From: Phaseolus vulgaris
Lineage: Eukaryota > Streptophyta > Magnoliopsida > Fabales > Fabaceae
NCBI RefSeq assembly: GCF_000499845.2
Contig: NC_023749.2
Coordinates: 39,090,368-39,154,367, forward strand
Length of the DNA: 64,000 nucleotides
Direction: 5' to 3'
The notes below the pieces were generated by a model. That model made no database searches. It saw only the letters and a program-made list of their open reading frames with translations, and had not been told where the DNA came from. Position 1 is the stretch's first letter; every line of letters begins with the position of its first letter. Made by a program: the position numbers and the translations under genes. Positions 8,969-19,671 of the stretch are shown here, one piece after another.

Positions 8969-11434
8969 TTGTGTTATGACTGTGATTTTTGTCCCTAAAA
9001 TGGATGGAGTTGGAGGATGTGTACGGATTGTCGTGCTATAAACAACATAACCATTAAGTGTAGGCATCCCATTCCCAGATTAGATGACTTGTTGGATGAA
9101 TTACCTGGGTCTCAAATATTTACCAAAATTGATCTTAAGAGTGGTTTATAACCAAATTCGTATTAAGCCGAGAGATGAATGGAAAACTGCCTTTAAGACC
9201 ATGTTTGGTTTATATGAGTGGTTAGTCATGCTCTTTGGCTTGACCAATGCTCCAAGTACCTTCATGTGACTCATGCACCATGTTTTAAAGCCTTTCATTG
9301 GCAAGTGTGTAATGGTATATTTTGATGACATTCTTATCTATAGCTTGTCTTTAGAGGATCATAAGGAGCATGTCAGGCAAGTGTTGGAAACCCTTAGGAA
9401 GGAAAGATTCTATGCTAATTCAGCCAAATGTGCGTTTGCAATAGATCATATAGACTTCCTAGAGTTTGTTGTAAGTTCTAAAGGGGTGCATGTCGATAAG
9501 GAAAAGGTTGCAACAATTAGACATTGGCCCACACCTACCAATGTTAGGGAGGTACGAAGTTTTCATGGCCTTGTTAGTTTCTATAGGAGATTTGTGAAAG
9601 ACTTTAGTACCATTGCCGCACCTCTCAATGGCATGGTAAAAAAGGATGTGGTTTTTAAATGAGGCCTAGATCAAGTGAAAGCTTTTGAAAATTTGAAAGA
9701 TAAATTGACTAAGGCACCCATTTTAGCACTCCCTGACTTTACTAAGACATTTGAAATAGAATATGATGCCTCCAACATAGGCATTGGGATTTTCCTTCTT
9801 CAAGAGGGTCACCCTAAAGCTTATTTTAGTGAGAAACTTAAGGGGAGTCATCTCAATTACTCCACCTATGATAAAGAACTTTATGCTCTTGTTAGAGCCT
9901 TGCAAAATTGGCAACACTACCTTTTTCCAAAGGAATTTGTGATACATACTGATCATGAATACCTTAAATATTTGAAAGGTCAAAGCAAGCTCAATAAGAG
10001 ACATGCTAAGTGGGTGGAGTTCATTGAGCAATTTCCTTATGTGATCAAACATAAGCAAGGTAAAACCAATGTGGTTGTAGATGCTCTTTTAAGAAGGTAT
10101 ACCTTGCTAAATGTTTTGGATGTTCAATACTTAGGCTTTGATCACATAAAGGAAATTTATAAAGATGACCTTGACTTCTCTCATATCTATCAAGAGTGCT
10201 CAAAAGGAGGACATAAAGACTATTTCATAGATGATGGTTTCCTCTTTAAAGGGAAAAGACTTTGTGTTCCCCAAGGGTCTTTGAGGCAATCTCTTGTTAG
10301 AGAGGCATACGAGGGTGGTCTTATGGGACATTTTGGGGTAGCTGAGACCTTAGATACTTTGCATGAGCATTTCTTTTGGCCCGACATGCGCAAGTATGTA
10401 CATAGCTTTTTGTGACAAATGCATAGCATGTAGGAAGGCTAAGTCTAAAGTGCAACCCCATGATCTATATACCCCCTTGCCCATCCCGGACATGCCTTGG
10501 GTAGACATATCTATGGATTTCATTCTAGGTCTTCCCAAGACATCAAAGGGTATGGATTCTATTTTTGTGGTAGTAGACTGATTTTCCAAAATGGCACACT
10601 TTATTCCATGCCACAAAGTAGATGGTGTTACTCATATTGCAAATATATTCTTCAAGGAAGTTGTTAGATTGCATGGGCTTCCTAGAAGTATAATATCTGA
10701 TAGGGATTCGAAGTTCTTAAGTCACTTCTGTGGGACATTATGGGGAAAACTTGGAACTAAACTCTTGTTTTTCTACTACTTGTCATCCCCAAACTGATGG
10801 TCAAACAAAAGTGGTTAATAGGACTTTGGGTCAAATGTTGAGGTGCCTTATTTCCGGAAACCCAAGGGTGTGGGAAAACTTACTCCCTCATATTGAGTTA
10901 GCTTATAATAGAGTAGTTAACTCTACTACTTCCCACACACCTTTTGAGGTTGTGTATGGGTTCAATCCCTTCACACCCCTTGACTTGTTTCCTATTCCTA
11001 TACTTGATGAGGTGTTGTGCAAGGATGGTTTTGAAAAAGCTTCCTTTATTAAAGACTTGCACCACCACATTAAGCTGCAAATAGAAAGGAAGGTCGGCAA
11101 GTGTGTCGAGCATGCCAATAAAGGGCGTAAGGAATTGATCTTTGAACCTGGAGATTGGGTTTGGCTTCACTTAAGGCAGGATAGATTCCCTACTCAAAGG
11201 AAGTCCAAACTTTTTCCACGTGGTGATGCCCTTTTCAAGTCAACAAGAGGATCAATGACAATGCCTATGAGTTGGATGAATTCCCTCCCACCCGGGGAGC
11301 ATGATGAGGACCTAGGAGAGAGGGCGCGTATTAACCAGGTCCAACCTCTAAGAAGGACGACTAGGAGCATGACTCAACACCTAGGGCCAAGACAGGATTC
11401 TCTAGCCACGACCTTAACACCTGCTATACCCTAG
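8969..11434 (+). pseudogene. pol: chromovirus RT-RNase H-integrase (F1)
   Basis: Reading resumes exactly after the target duplication. RT is frameshifted early, then shows 'DEWKTAF', 'GLYEWLVM', 'LTNAPSTFM' and YFDD (about 9318). RNase H follows with '[12 protein letters not shown]' and 'VIHTDHE' (9675-10080). Integrase has '[18 protein letters not shown]', a CxxC (CIACRKAK), catalytic D in 'VDISMDFI', D in 'SDRDSKF' and E in the 'TDGQ..VVN' region after a frameshift near 10780. Stops lie near 9268, 9661, 10413 and 10580. The C-terminal tail 'PPGEHDED' runs into the LTR that starts at 11302. This was the replication and integration enzyme set; it is now inactive. Confidence 0.9.
11291..11301 (+). 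promoter_or_regulatory. polypurine tract before F1 3' LTR
   Basis: CCCGGGGAGCA lies directly before TGATGAGG, the LTR start deduced from the target-duplication-bounded insert at 8968. The equivalent site in element H is ACTCGGGGAGTA at 51758-51769. It would prime plus-strand synthesis. Confidence 0.55.
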
Positions 11435-11760
11435 AGGATCACCAGGAGTATAACACAGACCTTGGGTGTTGAGCATCAGTTGGTTTCATTATTTTTAATT
11501 TCAATAGAATATGTATCATTTAGCACAAATAGGGGGGTGTGCCTAGCTTTTTAACTCATGAAGTCATGTAGGGTAGGAAGTTTAACATAGTTTTTAGAAT
11601 ATTAGGCATATGGTGCAACATTGACCCTAGTCAATGACCTAGGCCGCACCATATTTAGACTTCCCATCCTACCCTCCTACCTTGCCATTTTTTAAAACAC
11701 TTTTTAAGAAACCCTTGTGCTTAAGCTCATCACTATGGCTATGAGATATAAGGTAGATTC
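11302..11760 (+). mobile_element. truncated 3' LTR of F1
   Basis: It starts TGATGAGGACC inside the pol reading frame and contains the family's 'AGGGGGGTGT' block (11531-11540) also present in element H (52020-52031). It continues to about 11760, where similarity to the other LTRs stops. The TATA box and 3' half are missing. Confidence 0.6.
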
Positions 11761-12260
11761 AGACTGCAAAAGGCTATTTCAACAATTCTAACCTAACTAA
11801 GAACAGGAATAACATGTTCCATAAACCTTCAAACAAGTTGTCTTCATCAAACACGTCTTCATGCAAGTTGAGTAGAATCTTCACTTATCCACAACAATCT
11901 CTCCTTCTTTAATGGAGACAAATCCCTATTGATTTTAAGGAAGACTCACGATTAGTTCTATAACACATGCATTTTGACAAAACAGAAGAGAGCATGCATA
12001 ATACCTATACCTAAACTTCTTTTCTTCTCCCCCTTTATTTTCATCAAACAGGGTTGGTGCACACAAAAATAGACAAGCAACAATAATCACACAAGCATAA
12101 TATTTCAGAGAATATTTAAAATGCCTTAGTACATTACAATCCAAAACAAATTAGTGCAGGAAAAAAATTTAAACTAGTGCAGAGAATCAAAAAATACAGT
12201 CCAACAATAAATAATTTATTAAATGAATAGAGAAAATCATTTCTCCCTATAGTCTTAGTG
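11761..12260 (-). mobile_element. probable Sirevirus 3' untranslated fragment
   Basis: The minus strand has a purine run AAAGGGGGAGAAG (plus 12021-12036) like the polypurine tracts of Sireviruses. It also has the wording 'GATTGTTGTGGATAAGTG' and 'CTTGCATGAAGACG..TTTGATGAAGACAAC' that I associate with SIRE-type elements. No reading frame of note is present. Recognition is by memory only. Confidence 0.4.
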
Positions 12261-12604
12261 CCAGATACACTAAGATTATGTAAATAGCGGCGTAAGGACG
12301 TTCCCCAAGGAACCCTAAACAAGGGTAATAGTACAAAGGTAATACCTAGTTTCAACCTATATAAAGGGTGCCAAGAACCCTAACAAGGTACAGTTTTTCT
12401 AAGATTGAAGCTAATATACACTCTTGGTGTTTCTTTGCCCTTATACTGACTTGAGCGTCAGAGTGAAAATGACCGTCAAGGCATCCCTTTATCTTTGCAG
12501 GTGAGAGATTCTTTGATCAAGAAAGTACGATTCTTAGGCGGAGATAGAAGGGTCGAAGGTTGCCGTTAGAGTCAACCAGCGAAGCGAGTCAACCGGCAGG
12601 AACA
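12261..12604 (+). mobile_element. 5' LTR of Tat C, truncated
   Basis: From 'gtgccagatac' onward it parallels the 3' LTR at 25412-25736. It has a TATA box TATATAAA at 12358-12365, the conserved TGACTTGAGCGTC block at 12447-12465, and the end ...ggcaggaaca. About 500 bases of U3 present in the 3' LTR are missing. Confidence 0.85.
12358..12365 (+). promoter_or_regulatory. LTR core promoter TATA box (Tat C, 5' LTR)
   Basis: TATATAAA lies in the same surroundings as 25510-25517 of the 3' LTR (cct-TATATAAA-gggtgccaag). It is the likely core promoter for the element RNA. Confidence 0.6.
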
Positions 12605-12625
12605 TTTGGCTCCCACTGTGGAACC
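12605..12625 (+). promoter_or_regulatory. primer-binding site of Tat C
   Basis: Directly after the LTR end comes tttGGCTCCCACTGTGGAAC, a diverged version of the tttGGCGCCCACCGTGGGG found after the LTRs of elements D and A. The tRNA it matches was not determined. Confidence 0.6.
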
Positions 12626-12758
12626 CGTTAAAGAAAGGTCCCACTCACAATCGTGTTAAGATTTTTTTACCAGCAATATGAGGAGTACGAGGCAAGGATC
12701 TGCTATAGCCACAGGTGTTGTGCCCCCTTGAGGGGACAAGGTTACCACGCAACAAATC

Positions 12759-13480
12759 TTGGAGACTATGCGTGCCCTCCAAGCAGAGGTGGCAGCGTTT
12801 AGGGTTGAAATTGCCGCATCACGAGCGGACATCAAAGAACTGCACAAGGCCAATGAGGAACTACGCTGGGATTTGAAACAAATAAGGGAGCGCGCGGTGG
12901 ATGAATGTGCCCCACCTGTACCACTCAAGGCACGACTCATGCTGTTCTCACAGGCGATCATGAATACGACGTTACCAACCACGTCTCTGAGCCCGAAGGT
13001 CTCCTTCACAGGTGTGGAGGACCTAGAGGCCCATCTCACTGCGTTCCATACTCAGATGATGCTTACAAGAGGATCTAACGCTGTGTACTACAAGCTGCTC
13101 ATGAGCATGTTGGCAGGCGCGACGTTGGAATGGTTCGTTAGCCTTCCCGACGGACATATCACCACCTTTGACCAGTTCGCGACGCTGTTCAGGGAACAAA
13201 ACCTTGTTAACAAGGCCCCCACTCGGCTTTCTTATGATGTCTTGGACATTAAACAATACTAGGGGGAGTCCATGAAGGACCACTTGAACAGGTTTGGGGT
13301 CCAGGTGGTGAGGTTGAAACCCACAGACGAGGCCATGACAGTGCATGCCTTCATCAAAGGAATGTTGCCAGGACCTTTCAGCGAATCGCTGCTAAGGTTC
13401 TACCTGAAGACATTCATCGAGATTAGATGTCGGGCGTTGGCACACATCGCTGCAGATGATCGAGTAACGGAGAAACGTGG
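12759..13480 (+). pseudogene. gag: Tat C gag, first part
   Basis: It begins with a coiled coil (METMRALQAEV..., residues 1-45), then the capsid region with 'SFTGVEDLEAHLTAFHTQM' and 'EWF.SLPDGHITTFDQF..LF.EQ...NKA'. A TAG at about 13261 interrupts it, and the frame continues with 'ES.KDHLNRFG.QVVRL...AF.KG.LPGPFSESL'. Compared with the intact gag of element A (47427 down), order and spacing are the same. The reading frame is then cut at 13480 by a solo LTR and resumes at about 14534. This would be the structural capsid protein. Confidence 0.88.
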
Positions 13481-14528
13481 TGATATGAGTTGGATTGACA
13501 TGAAACAAGAAACAACACATTAAGGAGACTTAAGGATAATTCAATGGAGGATAATGCCTTCCAAATGAAGAGCCAAACTTATATGAACCATGAGTGCCAT
13601 GTCCTTAACACAAACATATGGCGGAATTGAAAAGGAAAGCAAGAACAACTCAAGAACACAAATAGAAACACAATTGATACGTGTAATATAGCAAACCGAA
13701 CTGAATTGAATCAAGAACAAATCCTACCGATTGAAATCAACAAAGGAACAAGATGCACCGAATAGAAACTTAAAACAACACCTATAACAAGAATAAACGA
13801 TAGAAATTGAAGAGCAAGCTAAACTACCGATTGAAAATGAGAATGGAGATGAAAGGAAGAAGACTTAGATGGTTGAAGATCGTTCGAAATGGAGTTGGAG
13901 ATGAAACACGCCACTTGATGATGAAAGCTCCAAGATGAGTGTATGGTTGCCACCACTTGTAGCCCTCCAAAAGCACACAAGATGAGATTAGGAAAGGAGA
14001 TCAAATCTCACAAAGTTCTCTCTCAATTTGAGTAGAGTTTCTTTTCATCAATTATCAATTCTGCCTTTTACAAGAGCCTAGCCTCTCTATTTATAGTAGA
14101 AGAGGGCTGAAATGAAAAGCTAAACAAATTCAGATTTCTCTCCTAAATGCAATTCAAATTTGGAACCAAAACAAGTCACATGGGAGGTGTGACCTTTTTC
14201 TACTTTTGCACCTCCTAAAAACGACCCCTACACCTACTCTTTATGTCACATGGAAGGTATGACCTATCTTTATACATTGGCACCCCTTATTTTAATATCT
14301 ACACCTTCCTTTTAAAGTTCTACTAAAAACTACACAAAAGGAAATTACAAATAGAGACATCCAAAGATGCTCACTTATTTAATGCTTGGCCTTGCCTTTC
14401 ATGGGATGGACTTGGGCTTCTTGGGTTTGGGATTTGCGCTTGGGCCTCCATATACTAATAAGAAGAATTTCAAGTATTTTGGTCATTGACCATTCCTCCT
14501 ATTAATAGCATCTTTTTGATTCTCATCA
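13481..14528 (-). mobile_element. solo LTR of a CRM-like chromovirus
   Basis: 1048 bases begin TGATATGAG and end CTCATCA, flanked on both sides by the exact 5-base target duplication cgtgg (13476-13480, 14529-14533). It carries the family's minus-strand TATAAATA (14089-14096) and the 'CGCCACTTGATGATG..AGCTCCAAGATGAGTG' block shared with 3175-3220, 8435-8480 and, on the other strand, 52305-52370. No internal sequence remains, so a full element was excised by LTR-LTR recombination. Confidence 0.92.
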
Positions 14529-14533
14529 CGTGG

Positions 14534-15110
14534 TCTTGTCGGTCCTATCCGACCTCGAGCAGGAGGTCGACCTCAACCCATGAGGGTACACGAGGCGACC
14601 ACGGAGAAGATGGGGGCGGGAAAACCCTACGAACAGTCCCAGTCGGGGACGCTCGCACGAAGGGACCCACCCCCGAAACATAACTTTCGGGTAGAGCTCA
14701 AGGAGTTAATTGTTATCCCAAACATAGCGGTGAGATTGAAGGTGCCCGCGAAGACCAATAGGAAGATGGGGCCTAACAAGAACGCTTGGTGTGAGTTTCA
14801 CCAAGCACACAACCACTATATACGCAATTTCTTGGCCCTAACGCACCAACTGGATGAGCTCGTGAAGAGCGGTTTCTTGAAGGATTACCTTCAGGAGCAG
14901 CAGAACGATCAAGCATTGGTGACCGCAGGGGCAGATCAGGGGCACGAGGTGCCCATTCATGCGGAGATCAACACCATCTCTAGAGGGTTCTCAAGAGGAG
15001 GATGCACTGCCTCCCAGTGGAAGAAGTACGTGAGAAAGGTAATGGTGGTAGAGGTACAGGAGGTAGATCAGACTCCTGATGTCGACCTCGTCTTCACCAA
15101 GGCCGACCTC
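14534..15110 (+). pseudogene. gag: Tat C gag, second part with Cys-His motif
   Basis: This resumes the gag after the solo LTR: a basic arginine/proline/glycine-rich linker, then 'WCEFHQAHNHYIRNF.ALTHQLDELVKSGFL.DYL'. Element A has C-x2-H-x5-H-x4-C at this point (CEFHQAFGHTLHSC). Here the last cysteine is replaced by phenylalanine and the GH is NH, so the putative zinc-binding site is damaged. It ends with '..INTISRGFSRGGCTASQ..KYVR', matching element A. Confidence 0.85.
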
Positions 15111-15824
15111 CAGGATGTTATACCCCATGGTAATGACCCGATAGTGATTTCGCTAGTCACGGCAGGAAGGAGGGTGCATCGCGTCCACGTAGACTAAGGA
15201 AGTTCGGCCGACGTGATGTTATGGTAGACCTTCAACAAGATACAGTTGTCCCCAGACCAGTTGAGGCCCTATACCGGATGCTTGTATGGTTTCGCTGGAG
15301 ACCAGGTGGAGGTGTGTGGACATATGGAGCTGAGGAAGAACTCACGGATGGCACAACTTCACGCACTGCCAGCATCAGGTATCTCGTCGTTAACGCTCCA
15401 TCAGCCTACAATATATTGTTAGGTAGACCTACTTTGAACAGGATTGGAGTGATTGCCTCCACGAGGCATATGAAGATGAAGTTGCCTTCCCTTGAGGGTA
15501 CGATGATCTCCATCAAATCTGACCAGAAGGAGGCTAAAAGGTGTTATGAAAATAGCCTCAAGACAAATAAGAGGTGTTTGTTGTTACTACCCAGCCTCCA
15601 AGAGATGAAGGGGTCACCCATGCAAAGATTGTCGGGAAAACCGGCCCGAACTTGCCGAAGATGTTCTAGAACAAGAAATGGGTGGGAAGATGTTCAAGCT
15701 TGGCAGGTCTTTTAGCCAAGAATCGCAGGATCAGATTGCTGAAGTCATAGTGCGACACCTTGACACATTCACATGGTCTGCCTCTGACATGCGTGGCATC
15801 TACACCGACTTCTTGTGTCATCGT
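15111..15824 (+). pseudogene. pol: Tat C aspartic protease region
   Basis: The approach 'DLQDVIPHGNDPIVISL.TAGRRVHRVHVD' leads to the catalytic motif, where element A reads V-D-Q-G-S-S. Here the codon after the aspartate is a stop (TAA at about 15195-15197), so the active site is split. Beyond it 'SSADVM', 'LSPDQLRPYTGCLYGFAGDQVEV' and 'YLVVNAPSAYNILLGRPTLNRIG' are visible after frame changes. The region ends at 15824 in ...CTTGTGTCATCGT, where a Copia LTR is inserted. The enzyme would cut the gag-pol polyprotein. Confidence 0.85.
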
Positions 15825-16954
15825 TGTTAGAAAAGATGGCTTTAAACTATAGGGGGTGAATGTTTAAAGAGGGTTTTCACAAACTTTTCAAAACTAGAAT
15901 GAATTTATCTCAGGAAATTATTGATTCAGAAATTCAGTTTGTCAAAACAGCAAGGAAAAGTTGTAGTACTAGAAAAACAATTGGTTGTTTCGAAGAAACA
16001 ATCGGTTGTTTATACCAGTAAACAACAAAATAAACTAATAAAGAGTGAGGGATAGAGAGATTGTACACAGTTGTTTATACTGGTTCACTCCAAACCCAGA
16101 GCTACATCCAGTCTTCTCAGAACCCTGAGGAAATCCTCTAAGCAATCACACCTTGATCACTTACACAACAACCAAGAGAATGACCTTGAACACCTCAAGA
16201 AACACACTCTCCTTGGTCAACACACCAACATTAAGATTGCTGATCTTGATCCCCTCAAGAACACACAACAAATCTCAGCAGAAACACAGAAACGAATACT
16301 TGTTCAACAGAGTACAAGGATTACACTTGTTACAAAAGATAATCTGAAATCAATACAAGCAGAATCCTATTCCGTACACTTTGATCAATCACAAACTCTT
16401 AGCAATCTCAGCTCTTTGAAAAACTCAAAAACTCTTAGAAAAAAACTTGTGTAAGATTCTTAAATCTCAAATCTGTTTTTCTGAATATATTCAAAGATGT
16501 AGTTTGTTATCAAATCTTAACAAACTCTTACATTGCATTAAAAGATTGGTCAAAGGATTTAATGACTGGAGCGTAAGCAGTTAAGTCATTCAAAGCTCAG
16601 TCAAACAGAAAACAGTTTTTCTGTTATGGTCCCAAAACAAACAATCGGTTGTTTCCTCGAATCAATCGGTTGTTTTGGTACTTAACAGTTCAACCATTTT
16701 AAAAACAGTTTTCAATCTTTTTCTCAAAAAACCTAAGTATAAACAATCGGTTGTTTTAACTTAGTTTGAAAACATTTTACTTTCACAAAGATTGAGAATG
16801 CTAATGCTTTAGATTTAATCAAAGGGTGGATTACAACATATAAACTACCCCAGAACTAAGCTAAACCAGCACAGCAAAATCAAGCACAGCCAAGGCTTCA
16901 ACATCCTTTAAAGGATTTGGATTCTTCAAAACTTTAACACCACTTGGTTCAACA
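15825..16954 (-). mobile_element. solo LTR of a Sirevirus-type Copia element
   Basis: 1130 bases begin TGTTAGAAAAG and end ...GGTTCAACA, flanked by the exact target duplication atcgt (15820-15824 and 16955-16959). Reading across the insertion restores the pol codons that element A has at this point. Internal near-palindromes AACAATCGGTTGTTT occur at about 15977, 15998, 16639, 16662 and 16742. It is the most complete LTR of this family in the window and defines its ends. Confidence 0.95.
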
Positions 16955-16959
16955 ATCGT

Positions 16960-17988
16960 CTCACCATGGACCCCCAGGTCCGACCTGTTCGCCAGAGAAG
17001 ACGAAAGTTCAACGAGGAGAGGCGTCAAGTCGTACGCGAAGAGACGGAGAAGCTATTGAAGGCTGGCCACATTAGGGAAATTCAATACCCCAAATGGCTG
17101 GCCAATGTGGTGCTAGTAAAGAAGGCCAGCGGGAAGTGGAGGATGTACGTTGACTTCACAGACCTCAACAAGGCCTGTTCGAAGGACTCCTACCCACTGC
17201 CTAGTATTGACGCCTTGGTAGACAGCGCGTCTGGATGCAGATTACTCAGCTTCCTGGATGCCTTCTCTGGTTACAACAAGATCATGATGCACCCCAGGGA
17301 CGAGTGCAAGATAGCATTCATGACAGAGCTGTCTTGTCATTGTTATAAGGTGATGCCCTTTGGACTGAAGAACACGGGTGCCACCTACCAGAGGTTAATG
17401 GACAAAGTATTAGCGCCTATGTTAGGGCAAAATGTCCAACCATATGTAAATGACATGGTGGTCACTTTCCAGCGGAAGGAGCAGCACGTTGCAGACTTGG
17501 AAGAGTTGTTCACCATGATAGCAAAGTACAGGCTGAAGTTGAACCTAGTGAAATGCGTGTTCGGGGTTGAGGCAGGCTTGTTCTTGGGTTTCCTACCCAC
17601 TGAATGTGGGATAGAAGCGAATCCGGAGAAGTGCGCTGCGATAATAGCCAAGAGGAGCCCAATCTCGGTGAAGGAGGTGCAGCAGTTGACAGGGCGCATG
17701 ACCGCCCTGTCCAGATTCGTATCGGCAGGAGGAGACAAGGGGCATCCTTATTTCAAGTGCCTGAAGAGAAACAACGGGTTTGTATGGACCCGGGAGTGCG
17801 AAAAGGCGTTCGTGAAGCTAAAGGAGTACCTGGCCAGTCAACCAGTGTTGTGCAAGCCAGATTTAGGTACCCCACTTCGCCTATACTTCGCAGTTAGAGA
17901 GAAGGCGATCAGTTCGGTTTCACTGCAAGAGCAAGACCAGACACAAAAGTTGAGGCCAGTAACAACCAAGAAGAATATGAGGCCCTGA
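16960..17988 (+). pseudogene. pol: Tat C reverse transcriptase and start of RNase H
   Basis: A long open stretch of 340 codons. RT motifs: 'RRRKFNEERR..V.EE..KLL.AGHIREIQYP.WLANVVLV.KASGKWRM.VDFTDLNKAC.KD.YPLP.ID.LVD', then 'FLDAFSGYNKI.M', 'VMPFGLKN.GATYQRLMD'. The catalytic box reads YVND (about 17437-17448) instead of YVDD, so the second aspartate pair is broken and the enzyme is expected to be dead even where the frame is open. The thumb and connection ('EVQQLTGRM.ALSRF') are present. The classical RNase H starts ('LRLYFAVREKAISSV') but jumps after about 17950 directly into the second RNase H, an internal deletion. Confidence 0.92.
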
Positions 17989-18260
17989 TCGCTGGAATGC
18001 TGTTGGCCAAGGAGATGGGAGCAAAAGGTTTGCTGGCAAAGAGGGACTCTTTGTTAGTCACAGGTCAGGTCACTGGGGAGTACCAAGCTAAGGACCCTCA
18101 GATGGCCGCATACCTAGAGTACGTCCAAGTTTTGAAGGAGTCGTTCGAGGTGTTCGAGTTAGTTCACCTGCCCAGAGAGCAAAATGCCCGAAAAGACTTG
18201 CTTGCAAAGCTCGCTAGTTCGGGTAAGGGGGGCAGGCAGAGGACAGTGATTTAGGAGACC
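17950..18260 (+). pseudogene. Tat C second (archaeal-type) RNase H fragment
   Basis: It reads 'NNQEEYEALIAGMLLAKEMGAK.L..K.DS.LVTGQVTGEYQAKDPQM..YLE.V..L..SF..FEL.H.PREQNA..D.LAKLAS'. This is the extra RNase H typical of the Tat lineage, placed between the ordinary RNase H and integrase. Its N-terminal strand with the first catalytic aspartate is missing because of the deletion at about 17950. A stop follows at 18252. Confidence 0.85.
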
Positions 18261-18365
18261 CTGAAGACACCTCGAATGACCACGGACAATATGGAAGAAG
18301 AAGTTCAGTAGATTAGCACATCGGAAGGGGTGAGGAGGAGTCATCGATGATTAACATAGGAGACG

Positions 18366-19671
18366 GTGAAAATGCCCAAAATAAGCGTGTACCCGGTGGC
18401 CGACGAGATATCGTTGCAAGTTTACCAAGTTGAAACAGGAGAAACTTGGATGACACCCTACCAACACTACTTGGCCGACGAAGTACTCCCGCTAGAACCC
18501 ACAGAAGCCAAGAAAATTAAGAAAAATTCGAACAAGTACACCTTGATCGATGGGATGTTATTCAGGCATGGATTCACCCATCCCATCCTGATGTGTGTAA
18601 GTGGCAAGTAATGCACGCGCATTATGGAAGAACTGCATGAGGGGATATGCGGTAGCCACATCGGCAGCCGATCTCTCTCGTCGAAGGCCATTCTCGCAGG
18701 ATATTATTGGCCAACCATGAGGGAAGATTGCACGAGGTACACATAGCGGTGCAAATAGTGCCAACAACATGTTGACTGGCACAAGGCGCCTCCAGAGGAG
18801 TTGAGGTCGATCTACAGCCCATGGCCATTTCATACTTGGGAGATCGACATTCTAGGGCTTTCCCCTTGGCAGTACTGCAGATGAATTACCTTGTGGTTGC
18901 CATAGAGTATTTCACAAAGTGGATCGAGGCTGAGCCAGTGGCGTAGATGACAGCCCATAAGGTCCAACACTTTGTGTGGAAAAATATAGTGTGCCGCTTT
19001 GGAATCCTGAAGATATTGGTGTCTGATAATGGTACCCATTTTGCAAGCCAACAATTGAGAAAATTATGTACAGAGTTGGGAGTGAAACAGGTGTTTGCAT
19101 CAGTTGAACACCCCCAGACGAACGGGAAGGTCGAGTCTGCACACCGAGTTCTGCTCAGAGGTCTGAAGAGAAGGCTAGAAAAAGCCAAGGGGACCTGGGC
19201 AGAAGAAGTTCCTAGAATTGTGTGGGCTTACCACACCACCCCAGTCCACAACAAGGGAAACACCCTTTAGCTTGGTGTACGGTTCAGACGCAATGATTCC
19301 GGTAGAAATCCAGGAGAACTCGCTGCGTTTCCAGAACTACCTGGTCGAGGAGTCCAATGAAGAGAGAAAGCTGAACTTGGACCTACTAGATGAAGTAAGG
19401 GAGGAAGCAAGGATTAAGGGCTGAAGCCTTGAAAAGGAGGGTAGAGTACAAGTACAACTCCAAGCTGAGACCTCGACAGTTCCAGGTCTTCGACCTGGTG
19501 ATGCGGAAGGCTCACCCGTACCAGTTAGAAAACAAGTTATCTCCCAAGTGGACCGACCCTTTCAGAGTAACGGAGGCCCTTGGGAATGGAGCATACAGGC
19601 TCGAAACATTAGAGGGTGGCGCAATCCCTTGTACTTGGAACGTGACCAATCTTAAGTTTTACTTTAGTTAA
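18366..19671 (+). pseudogene. pol: Tat C integrase
   Basis: The region starts with 'ETWMTPYQHYL.DEVLPL...EAKKIKKNS.KYTLIDG.LFRHGF.HPIL.C', then a stop, then a damaged zinc-binding domain ('HEGICGSHIG', with CxxC codons altered) and several stops between 18600 and 18950. From 18947 the catalytic core is readable: 'VRKNIVCRFGI-like', 'VSDNGTHF' (second catalytic Asp intact) and 'HPQTNGKVESAHRVLLRGLKRRL' (Glu intact). A frameshift near 19265 precedes the C-terminal domain, which runs to 19671 ('PKWT.PFRV.E.LGNGAYRLETLEGG.IP.TWN.T.LK.YFS'). It is clearly homologous to 43106-42048 of element A. Confidence 0.9.

Larger units (their letters stand above)
4926..11760 (+). mobile_element. CRM-like chromovirus F1, interrupted and decayed
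   Basis: This is a plus-strand element starting inside the protease region (about 4926). It runs through RT, RNase H and integrase and ends in a truncated 3' LTR that starts at 11302. The RT signature (DGTWRMC-like, [26 protein letters not shown]) is the type found in CRM-group chromoviruses. The 5' LTR and gag are missing. The body is split by an inserted LTR (5557-8968, target duplication ttgtg). All coding parts carry stops or shifts, so the element is dead. Confidence 0.75.

Noticed and set aside
11531..11541. AGGGGGGTGT as polypurine tract with LTR start at 11538 (and 52029)
   Set aside because: Target-duplication-bounded copies place the LTR start further upstream (11302, 51770), so this block is internal to the LTR.
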